A DNA stretch of 64,000 nucleotides, from assembly GCA_012064415.1 (NCBI GenBank), contig SSNU01000247.1, positions 294,131 to 358,130 on the forward strand. Direction: 5' to 3'. The translations under genes were made by a program, and so were the position numbers. This DNA comes from Gyrodactylus bullatarudis. Its lineage: Eukaryota; Platyhelminthes; Monogenea; Gyrodactylidea; Gyrodactylidae. Under the pieces are notes generated by a model. That model was not told where the DNA came from. It saw nothing but the letters and a program-made list of their open reading frames with translations, and did no database searches. This document shows positions 26,001 through 38,000 of this stretch, piece after piece. Every line of letters begins with the position of its first letter. The stretch's first letter is position 1.

Positions 26001-29000
26001 TAACCCATAAGTCTTAATTTGAGAAACCTCTACAATGCGTCAAAAAGGTGTAGGTTTCTCACTTGATATAGTTTCAAGTTATCAACCCAAAATTCATCAA
26101 GACTTAACAATACAGAATATTACAATCTTATCACTAAAGTCAGGGCATCCAAAATGCTATTAAATGAAGATGAGAACCTCTTGAAAATCGCAAACAAGTC
26201 CCTGAAGGATTTCTCATAGAGATTCTCTATCTATCCAAACTGCCTCAAAGGAAGCCTCATTTTCATGGGGAATGTTGAGGTATGATTGTGCCACTGAATG
26301 CCTGTCGAATAGGGGGAAATGCAGAAGAAATAAAATTTTTTACAATTCTAGGTCCTATAAAAGTTTTTCATGGAATAACAAATAAATGAATATTATATTT
26401 GAACTTTTCTTAAACTAAAAGACTTAAAGACCATTAAGATAGATGAGACTTATTTCCCGAACATAAAGTTAACAGTGTACACATTGTTCGTTCAGTGTAT
26501 ACACTGTACGAGTTTCCATTTTGAACGTAACATATACACTGTAGATAGGAAATTATGGTGTAAAATATAATTAAAAATATTTTTATTATGTTTACTTGAA
26601 AGTAGTTTAGTGTTGTTTGTAAATTTACGTTAAAAAAATCTTGAAATCATGAAATAACACCTTTAGATCTTCAAGTAATCAACTTAGTTTAAAAACATCG
26701 GGAAAAGAAACTGATTGAACCATGAGTATGAGTTATAAGATCTTGAGTTAATTTTAAAATTAGCAGATTGCGAAATAATGATTATTCCTATAAGCAGAAC
26801 CTAGGTCAGAAGTTCAGGAGATTGTTGACTTGAACTCACACTTTAGTTCAGCGTTTTCATGGATAAACCTTGATCCCGTAGGCAAAGAAAATTGAAAAGA
26901 GAAAGACCTAGACGAGTCAGGTTCAAATCTTGAGCAGGTGAAATTATGTAGAATTAATTTTTAAAAATATCCTCGTTGTATACCAACAGCATACAGCATA
27001 GAAGTTTTTCAACTCCTAGAAAAAAACTACAAAAGTAAGAATTCTGAATAGCCCGCGAAAATCTGCTAATTCTTGAAGTAACTCTGAAACAATACCTATT
27101 TAATTTTGAGCGATTATTTTTATTTTTACAGAAATTTTTAGGGAATAATATGATCATGATAAAAGGGTTAAGATGATCAAACTTACGTAAATTCAGATAG
27201 GAATCCTTGGGGATTGTAGAAAGGTAGTTGACTAAACTTGAGATGTACAAAGAGTCTTTGGAGTTGAGCGAGTACGCGAAGATTGTGAACTTTATCTCGG
27301 CTCAACTCAAGCTAGAATTAAGAAAAAATAGATTAATAAATGACAGTATAGAAATTTTGGGAAATAAACTTACACTCTCATCAGCAAATGCCGAATCTTC
27401 GAGGCTCTCTTGATCTAAGGATTAGATAAATCTTCAGTTTTTGAATATGAACCTAAAAAGTATGCAGTATTCTCTTTTCTTAAAAAACTTATTCTGTTAA
27501 CTTAGATGGACTCAATTTCTGGGACCATAGTGATGGGAAAATTTTTTTGGTTTGAAAATTATTTTACGAGAATTCCTCTCAATTTGATGCAATTTTGTGA
27601 TCTGTTCGTATGAGAGAATAAATTAAAGGTTTTTTTTCAGCTCACCAGAATCCGACTCAAAGTTGACCTTTTCATTGAGTCGATTGAGCATGCTTAATGG
27701 CTTAGAGTTGAGTATTGCATATCTGAGGGGTTCAATGGCAAAAATTTGTTGCAGTATCGAGTTCAAATAGCATGTTGCCCCAGCATTCTTTAATCCGACG
27801 TAATTACTTTTGACTTGATCGAAATTGGGTAACCATTCCATGTATGTTTGTCGGAGGTCATCTGTTTAATTATGATATTTTTGAAATTTATGAACAAGTA
27901 TTTTTAATTGTCTGTATTAGATTTACCATTAAAGTGTAGATTTGAAAGAATCTGGCCAACATTCTGGTAGAGATCGTCAAAACGATTCATAACTTGCAGG
28001 AGAAACTCGAAGGCGGCCTCTTTCACACTGACTGGAGGTTCCTGGGAGTCTTGGAAATCTTTCAAGAGCTTATCATTAGAATTAAACTTGTAGTAGCGAT
28101 ATGAGTCTGTGAAGAGGATCTTCTTTAGGATCATACTCAAGAATCCTTGTAAGTCAGCGTTAAGATCTTGTTTGGATTCAAGGATACTCTGGCTTATATT
28201 GAACAAGTTTATCAATTGACAATGATCCCATTGTTCGATTTCACACTCAGATATCTGAAAAAAATTAAATTACATTGACGATTAGCAATTTTTGAAGGAG
28301 AACCCAATCTTTGTAATACTCAAAGCCATTTTATTCGAAACCAAGTAAAGTCAATCAGGAAAGTGTCTTCACGTCTGGTGGATTGAGAAATCTTCAAGGG
28401 ATTTTCATCCATACCTATACTATAGTAGAATATTTTGATGTATGGTTCGGTCTATAATGTAAAGTTATACATTGGGACGTTCGAATTTATTGATATGATA
28501 CTAAAAGACGATTTTTTCATCAAAAATTTGAATATGCTAGAGATTTTTTGGAATCCTACTCATGTTTCCCGGTTTTACCAGTTGAAGAAAAAAATTATTT
28601 TTATGAAAAATATAGCCATTTTTCAAATTTCAATTTGGCGCCAAAATCCCATTTTTTCGGATTTTGAACTGAAAATTTTTATTGATTTAAAAGTTGGAGG
28701 TTGATCAAAAGAGGTTTTTAGGATCAAGATTAGACAAGAAAGCTGACTAGCACAGTCAAATCACCGACAGTTACCCCATTTTCGGGAGATTTTGATTTTA
28801 ATCGAAATTTCATTGATTCAAGTAATGAAAATGATCGAAAAATCCAATTTCAGCTCCCAAACGATAATGAGGCTATGCATCAGATAAGATTCAGTTGAAT
28901 TGATTTTCTTGTCTAATCCTGATCTTTTGATCACCCTTCAACTTTCAAATCAATGAAAATTTTCAGTTCAAAGTTCGAAAATATTGGATTTTGACGTGAA

Positions 29001-32000
29001 ATTGAAATTTGAAAAGAGACCATATTTTTCATAAAAATAATTTTTTTTAGAATTTTTTTCTTCAACTGGTAAAACCGGGCAACATGAGTAGAATTGCGAA
29101 AAATCTTTAGCATATTCAAATTTTTGATGAAAACATCGAGAAATCTGTAAAAATCATAGATTCCCAACTTCTTATCAATTAGTTTTAATTATAGTCAATT
29201 TATTACTAATTATAATTTACATAGTAAATTAGTTGCCTCATCAGATTTATTTTATATATTGACAACATAAAAATATATACTTCTCAATAATAAACTTTAC
29301 ATGGGTATTTCTGTAGGGGCCTAAATTTAGATTATAGACCGAAGGATAAGGATCAAAACATTACACTATACATGAAAATCTCTTGACGATTCCAATATCC
29401 ATGATTACCCTCTGTTGATTGACTGTACTAAAATCTAAAACTATCAGAATAAATGGAGGGAAGACTTCTCCTTCGATTGCAACCAATGTTGCTCAATTTC
29501 TCAAGGCTCATTTATAATTTTATTCTCCTAAAATGATATTGACCCAGAAATTTCGCCCTATTTGCTTGGTGCATGATAATGTTGAACTTACAATTGCTGT
29601 GACTTGATTCAGAGACAGAATGAAGGCATCTTCAAGCCCATGTGACAATTGGTCGTTGGAAATCTTTTGAGTCAACTTATTCATGGTCTCTCGGAAGCAG
29701 TAAGAAAACTCATTTGCGCTATCCTGTTTGCCATACTTGATTGCAGCCTTGAAAAAAAGGAAAAAAATTCAGATTACAATAAAAATTCCATAAGTTTAAT
29801 TTATGTGATCATACTAACAGATCTGAGGCCCAAGGAGGCAGCTTTCAAGATGAATATAATATTTTATGAATTTAACAGAATGGGTTCGATTACTCAAATT
29901 TATGTATTTCGAATCAATTTTTTGTTCTTTAGTCGTCGGATTAAGAATACACCTACAGATTTGCTTCCTAATTGAGATAGAACTGTATTGACTTGGGCTA
30001 CTTCCTTTTATTTAACCTATTTCTGAGTTTGAGTTTAAACTTACAAAACTGAAGCAATTCGATCTGATGTATAATGTGTAAAATGTTTTTAAAAAGAGAA
30101 GAAATACTTACTTTAAGCGTATCCAATGTTGAGGTAATTGTGGTATTTGCAAAATTCAATAATTCCTCCCCTGTAGATAGTGATCTGATGACATGGAGGC
30201 ATTCCTTGAAAGCGTATTGAATGTCACCCCTTAGCAGTTGAGAGGTTGATGAGAGGGAATTTTCAAGAAGACATTTGAGGATTTCCGGGATTTTATTTTC
30301 CTCCTCGAGTCTTTTGTACATTGTGAGCATAAATTTTGGAAGTACTCGATAGGCTTGGCCCCTAGGTGATCTTGGCAAATGGGCAGTATCATACGAGAGT
30401 AAGACGTTGAGTTTCCTCTTGTTAAGATAGGCAGTCTCATGCCAGAGGGGTTCTGATTCCTCGGAAATGACGTCTGAATCGAAACAGTAGAGGAATTTGT
30501 CAAAGTTCAACTCTCTTGAACATTTATCTGGCATGACGCATGTCAAATTGTAGCCATACTGAGGGGAGTATGTTTTGATTGAGAATTTGAAGGCCAATTC
30601 AGAGTCTGTGTCGTTGGTTTCTTGGTAAGATTGAAAGAGAAACTTGTCAAAGAGACTCTTTCGCGATGGCAAGCTGATATCCTCTGCATTCACTGACTGA
30701 ATTGTATACGTGAAAAGAGATTCCAATTCAGGAAGGGGGTCTTGATTTCTATGCATTGGATAAAAGTCAAGGAAGAGATCAATTAATCTCAACAGCCATG
30801 AGGTTATCATCTGATAACGAGTGATAATGAAACAAGGACTCTTTTGTAATTCATAAGGAGAAGTGTGAATATTGAAGAGGGAATGATTCAATAACCATGG
30901 CATGATACCTTGAGAGATGAGAGAGGAAATCAGTTTTGAAGGTTCATTATCTTCTTGATCGTTCTCCTCTTGCAGGGGAGAGGATAACGGGAAACATGAC
31001 GATTTTTCTTCTTTCGGCTTAAGGATACTGTACAAAATCTGTAAAATTGAGAGTAAAAACCTCGATTAAATTTTTCATCAGCATGATGCAAGAAATCCTA
31101 ATTATTGTTCTTGTAAATGTTAATCAATGTTACCTACGTTAACCAGTTGAAGAAAAGGATTATTTTCAATGAAAAATATGGTAATTTTTCTAATCTCTAA
31201 GTGTCACCATTTTTTGAACTGAATTTTATTGATTTGAAAGTGAAAGGATGGTGAAAAGAAGTTTTTCAGGGTCACAATTAGAAAACAAAGCCGAATACCG
31301 CCATTAAGTTAAAAGGATTTTGAGCTATCGAAAATTATCAACTCTTAAAAGATAATAGAGTTAAAGATAAGAAAATATTTAGCAGGATTGATTTTCTTGT
31401 TTAATTTTGATCTTGATAAACATCTTCTAATCTGGAATAAGGATAATGTAGAAATTTCCTACATTTAGAAAAAAAATCCTCTGTAAATTTGGGTAGAACA
31501 GACGCAAAGGTCTCAAGGAGAGGAGCCAAGAGGAGTAAAATAGATGATAAAACTTGAGGATATAAGTTTAATATAATAACTAAAAAATATTGATTAGGCT
31601 ATAAATTAAACTATTAATGATAACTCTAGTAAGACTAATAAGAGAGACTTACCTGAATTGTGTATAAAAATTCACTTGAGGATCTTTGAAAGACTTCGTT
31701 GAGGTGTTGGATAACAAGCTCATCTGGGGAAAGAAGATTGCACAATTAGGATAAATTGAATAATATATTGGAACTAAACCTCTATGTAATAAATAAAATG
31801 TATAAAAAAAATAATCCAACAAAATAATTATCAGGGAAATACAAAAATAATTTTTTTTCCGAACAGAAATTTTGCAAAAAGAAGGTTTTCAAAAATAAGG
31901 CCTTTATTCCGGGCATAGTCATCAGTGTGATACATATGAGGTTTTAGAAAAATAATTGAACAACAATTTATGAATATGCCAGAAATAAAGGCCTTATTTG

Positions 32001-35000
32001 TGTAAACCTAGGCATCGCTTTCTTCGTTTCTTTACAAAAATGGAAGACTTATCGATATCTCAGCTTAAAATCGATATAACCCAGCGTTTTTCAACAAAAA
32101 TTTTGCATTGTGATAGTATTTATATTTCAACCCGGTTCTCTAAACTTCCTTCTGAGTTCAGAATCAGATAATATCCTTGATGAAGTTCGAAAATATTATC
32201 GCTCAAACTAAAAGTTGTCGTTTTCAAATGAGAGGTTTCGTATATCAGAACAAAAAGTATATAATTCAAAAGGAATTTTCTTCTCAAAATATAATTCTTC
32301 ATCGAATGAGCGAATGGCCGAAAAAAGTTGTAACAATTTGTATGTATTAATAGATCAAAAAGATGACGGTTGCTTACTTTGAATACAATTCATAAGGGAA
32401 TTTTTCTCATTTTTAAATGGGGGAGTCCATTGGACCAAGTTGAGGAGGAGATCTTCGACTTGGTGAAGGACAGCGAGAGAATGAAGATTTGATGAATCGA
32501 AGAAACTGATCGCCAATTGTTCAGTCATTTTCATAGACTTTATAACAATGTCGGTGTATTCTGACGATTTGGAGAGTTGAAAACCGGGAAGATAACGTTC
32601 CTGGCCATAGACACTGACCGATGATATCGAGGGGTTATTATTCATGTTGGATACTGTGGGAAATGAGCCTCTCTCCTCCATTTCCTCAAAGGGGCAGTCT
32701 TCCAGCTCTTCATCCTCGTCAATCTCTAGGTCAGAGATAATCTGATTCTCTTCACATTCATTATTAAGGGAAGAGGACTTAGAGTTTTCCCGATAGTTGT
32801 GTGATGAAGATGATCTACTTGATGAGATATTCGGATTCTTTTCAGAACTACAATTGTTTGTTGATGAGATCCAGTCTGTGACGGGATTCTTGGGTGTCCT
32901 CAGGGATCTTGTACCTCGTGAAATGTTGATTGGAGGTTCCTTTCGATAAATTGGATAATCTTGAGATGTTCGCTTCTTCTCGACCAGTTCAACATGAATT
33001 TTGAAGCTAAATTTTATTATTCGATTAAAAAAATCCACAAGAAACCAGAGTGTAAACTCACATAAATTCATCAGAGTGTTGAGAAAAGAAACTTTTCATT
33101 GTAATAAAGTAGATGAGAGGTAGGTAGTATTCATCTTGGCTGAGGGGCACCACCTTTGATTGGTTATCAATGAAAGAAATTTTAAGAGTGATTGAACTCA
33201 GGATTTTGTCCTTATCTTCGTAGTCCCTGGAGATTAGGGATGATATCCCAAGATAGCGTAGGGACTTTTCAAGCAGCTCTCGATGTAAATCGATGAATGT
33301 ATGATTTAACGAGGTGGCCACATTGAAGGAAGGCTTTCTTATGACATTTTCATCCCCTTCAAATTCAGAATTGCATGATACTCTTACGAGAATTTTGCTC
33401 CCTTTCCATATACTATATAGGAAGAGGAGAGAATGATTTTCAAATGGGACAATTATCATTCGAGACTTACAGATGAAGAGGCAAATGCTCACGTTCCCAA
33501 TATGAATGAGTATCATAGGAAGTTTCACTTTGGATAATAAAGTTGTTAAGGACTTTAAGGGACCTGCGTATCATGTGTAGCTCGTTTCTCACGTCTTCTG
33601 CATCTTGTTTCCTGCCAGAATCCATAGATTCAATCTAAATAATTGGGAAAATTATTGGTGTTCAACCTTGATGGACAGACAAGTTGAATGTAATTTATGT
33701 GTAGTGTCGGATAGGGAAATGATTTGCTAGTTGACTGGAAAACTGATTAAATCTCAAAAGCATATCATTTTACCAAGGTACTTGAATCAGTCACTGAAGA
33801 ATATATAATGATCTAGATCTGAAAAAATGCCATTTTTGTAATTTTGAAAGTAGAGCGAGAAATTTTATTTTCTTTAGTTTTCTAGAATTTTGGCCATATT
33901 AAATTGAATGCCACCCGAAGCTATAAATTCTCTTTTCGTCTTGTGAAACCTCCAAGCCCAGTTTGATTCATGGAATAATCTCATTTTTTGCCAAAAATTG
34001 AAAAAATGCCCTTTTCAATTTAAATTCATGCCCGATTTCGGCAGGTCTAATGATGACTCACTTTTTTGGTGGAATCTTTTATGTTCTTGAGACATTTGTC
34101 AATAAAGATCCGATTGATTTCTGTTTGTCTTTCAACAATATCCAAATTCAGATTGGTATGTAAATGCAAGAGTAATCGAGTGGCCTGTTCGCAAACACCT
34201 TCATTGCCACACTCCATGACGAGATGCCACAAGTGTTCAATTTCATCCAACTCGATGTTGTTGACAAGATAACAGAATTGTTTAGTAGGCTTTTCCAGGG
34301 AGGAGTAGTCGGTTATCTCGACAAGATTTCCATTCCTCATGTTGATAAACTCGAAGATGTACTTGAATAGGCTAGAGAAACAAAAATGAAGCCACTTAGT
34401 AGTAAGGAAAATTTTTGAAAATTATTCTTAAATCTGTAACAAAAAAGCCAAAAAATTTAGGAGAAATTTGGAAATATTTAAAAATTCGAGTCGGCGCCAT
34501 TTGATAAGAACAACGAATAATGGTAGTTGAGATTTTATCGTTTGAATGTCACCTGGTTTCTAATTTTGATCCTTCTCACTGCAGAAGAATTAATGAATTG
34601 GGATCATCTATTAATTAATTGACGGATTTTTTATGAAAAATAACTTTTGATCACACCTTCACTTATAAATAAACAAAAATTAAAAATATATTTCCAAGAC
34701 TTTATTTTCAAAAAGTACTTTCTTGAATAGATGAAAATTTTTTCAGTAAGTTAAAAGTAGAAAAAATTTGATAGTTATGGGAATGAATTAACCAGTCCTG
34801 ATATCTTTGTAATCTCGTAAGAAGACAGCAACGAAAAACTAGTTTTTCAAAGATGAAATTGGTCAAAACTCACTTGAACTCAAGCATTGTATATTTTGTC
34901 TTGCACAAGGCTAGAATGGTTGTACGATTTAATTGAATAACTGTCTCCAGGTCTAACTTGGAGTAAAGATTTGATTGGAACCAATTCAGGCATGATGTAG

Positions 35001-38000
35001 TGCAAATTTTTTCGAATTGCTCTAGTTCAAAGGGAGTCTGTAGCAGTTGTAAGGATGTGGGTGGATTATTTGCATTCTTACTACTGGGAGTTATCATGAG
35101 ACATTTCCAGATCCTCTGAAGTGTGGCTAGGGATATTTCAAAGTTCTTTGAGACCACTAGACTCTGGATGAATTGAAGACGTGTATCTATCTGAGTGATG
35201 CATTCGGTGAAGGAGATCACTTCATCGTTTGTAGTGGATGTTGAATCTCGGCTGAGAGTTGAAGAGGCAGATGAACAAAGATCATTTGATAATAACTTGG
35301 GCTCTATAAAGAATAGAGAATTAATTTTATTTTATTTAAAACTACTAATTTTAAAGTATGCACACATTCATTACAGTAATTTAGCAATCATGTAAAAACA
35401 GAGAAGAGAAGGTTAATGAAAAAGTATTCATAGGACTCACCTTTAACTGTGACAGTTGAGACAAATTTCACCAGATTATCAGTGAGAATTACAATTAAAT
35501 CGTAGTCTGTTCTAAGCCAGTTTAAAATTTCATTTATCTTTGGCATAGAACTTGTTGAATTCTAAAGGGGAAATTCATAGGTGAAGAGAGGTAATATTTT
35601 CAGATAATTTTTTCACTCACATTATCAGGCAGGATTAGCCGTTTAAAATGATCAATTGCATAGAAAGCAGTGTAAACAGATGACTTTGTATTGTTGTTAT
35701 TCAGGGACAATTTCCCCTCGATTATCTGTATGAACAGGGTGATCCACTTCTTCTTACAGGAATTATCCGACACGGACTAAATAGAAAATGTTTTTGAACT
35801 ATTCTTTTTATATTTCAAAAACTAGAAGTGGAATCTTTTTGTTTATCTTGTAAACAGCCATTTCGGTTACTTCAAATACTTGGACAAGGATCAAAAACTC
35901 TCTTATACCAATATTTTTCAGATCGAACAAGTCAAGAATGATTTAATTAAAAATCTAATGGAGAAAATCACCTTGGAAAACCTAAGAAGAGAAACATTAC
36001 ACAGGTTACATTCGAAGCCCAGGCTGACACGTACTGCGCCACGAACTCTGATACTTTCAGTTTTAATATTGGAAAACTAATATTGATTTTGAAACCATCT
36101 CTTATAGAAAATTTTATCCTGATAATCAAAAAATTACCCTAACCTGAAATTTCCAATAGAAACCTTATGGGAAAAATACCCATGAAAAACATTGGACGGA
36201 GAAAATTAACCTAGGTGATATTTGAAACCCTAACCACAAAAAATATTAATATAAAAATTAAATTTGCCAGGCTAACTCGTCCTACGCTCCGCATTCTCGC
36301 TTCGCTTGAATGAATTTAATAAATTTTACTATCCTCGCTTTGTATCTTTGTTAATTCTAGTTTCAATGAGCGCAAGTTTAAATTTAAAAGAAACACAAGT
36401 AGGGATTCCATGATAAATAAATAAATTTGCAGAATATTTTATCAACTTACAGCATTATCACTTTTAAGGATGCTCAAGTGGGCATTCAAGGCAACTCTGG
36501 CAATCTCTTCAGATATCTCACGTGAAAGAGAATATTCCCAGAGGAAATTCAAAAAGAAATCTGATATTTGGGGAGATTTTGTTTCGATGACCAAACGTTT
36601 TATAAAGCTTATTAGTCGATGTTTCTGTTTTATATTTGACAGTGTCCATTCATTCTAAACAAAAAAAAATGGATAAAATAGATAATTAAGCTTTTAGGTT
36701 GAGGTATTCTGCCTAATTAGGTGAGAGAAATCAGACTTTGCGTTCGTGACGTTTGTGGCTTGACTCGATAGAGTCAATAGGGAAAAAGAAAATTTTCAAT
36801 GTTACTGGAATTCTATTTAATTATTTTTTGTAAATTAGATATAATCAGAGCCCTGGAATTTTCTTAACACAAATTATTCTCTTGATGAGAGTAATTTCGA
36901 ATTGAAAAAAAAACAAATGAACCAAATTTGATCAAAATTTCTCGAAAATCATAAGAAATTGGTAAAAAAAAGAGTGATTTTGAATTTTAATGAAGAAAGG
37001 TATTCAATACAAAGGATTTCAAGGCTGTATATGTTAATTTATAAGCAAAGCACAACTACAAAATAGGTAAGAGGGAGACACTCACTTTAATAAGTGCTAG
37101 GACATGATCAGATTGATCTTGATCAAAGTTCTTAGCTAAATGGATAATTAGTTCATTGATATTTTTCACAATAGTCTCGTGTTTTCCGGTCCTCAGGGCC
37201 CAGACTGTGTCAATGTCTTGGGTGGAGAATTTGCCATGCTTTTGTAGAAATAACAAGAACTGTTTCACCTTCTCGACATATTCTAGATTATGTACATGTT
37301 CACTCAATAAATCGCCAATGTACTAAAAGTAAAAAGTAAAAGAAAGGAATCAAAATTTGGTATTGACAAAAAAACTGAAAAGAATGTCTAAAACCGCCTG
37401 TCATCATCTCTGTAATGTTGCATATATTTTCAACAACTTTAGAGTATATTCTTTTTAATTGATCTTAAACTTTAATACATATTTATGATGATAAATCAGT
37501 AAAAGGAGTGAAATTTATCGGCTCAGATTATATATATTTGTATTAGAAAATAATTTTATTCCTTATTAGAGGCGAATGAGGTTTTGAACGTTGTAAATAT
37601 GAGTTTTATAAAATGTGAAAACCGACTCACTTTTGATATCCAGGTAGTTAGTATTTCCGGAGTGAAGTTGTCCAAAAATTCAACCTTTTCAGCGCTGCTT
37701 TTGTTAGACAAGAGAAGAATTTTGTTCAGGTTATGCAAATTCTTCATGCGAACTTTGAATGATCCGGTCTAAAAGAAGATAGATATTTCATTTACGTAAA
37801 TACGAGTGTAACCTCGGAGATACAGGCTCTAATTTCATTAAAATGTATCGAATATCTTGTAGGCGTTTACAAAAACCAAAAAATTGCAAAAAAGGTTGAA
37901 TCCTCAAGGGTTAAATTAGATTGAAAATGTTTGAAAATTACTCGTATTCCATCAAAGAATGACTGAAGGATTAAATTGACCAATACTTTATCTGGTAATC

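Larger units (their letters stand above)
23258..27861 (-). other. Catalytic USP (peptidase C19) domain exons
   Basis: This is the part of the USP9X-like gene that encodes the protease, about residues 1744-2135 of the model. The Cys box reads VGLKNAGATCYLN (Cys about 1753, exon 27646-27861). The QQD-type box reads INKHEQHDALEFF (exon 24565-24966). The His box reads VVHNGQASGGHYYSF (His about 2084), followed by WYRFDD with the third triad residue (Asp about 2105), both in exon 23470-23732. Two CxxC pairs (CRDC and CEIC) form the expected zinc ribbon. All catalytic residues are present, so the enzyme should be active. Confidence 0.93.

Noticed and set aside
26900..26945. tRNA-like T-loop sequence GGTTCAAATC
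   Set aside because: No matching T-stem, acceptor or anticodon arms could be paired around it.
28435..28704. Plus-strand 89-codon frame, with a near-identical minus-strand frame at 28931-29167
   Set aside because: They are the two arms of a foldback element read on opposite strands. The similarity comes from the inverted repeat, and there is no family signature.
29649..29975. 108-codon plus-strand frame
   Set aside because: Its first part lies antisense to the USP9X exon 29592-29747 and the rest is intron. Low-complexity and unsupported.
34445..34690. Possible third relative of the 28471 foldback family
   Set aside because: Only short blocks resemble the family (for example TTTTGATC and TTCACTT), and the inverted symmetry could not be confirmed by eye.
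35880..36080. 66-codon plus-strand frame
   Set aside because: Lies in a USP9X intron. The basic sequence has no known domain and no splice context.
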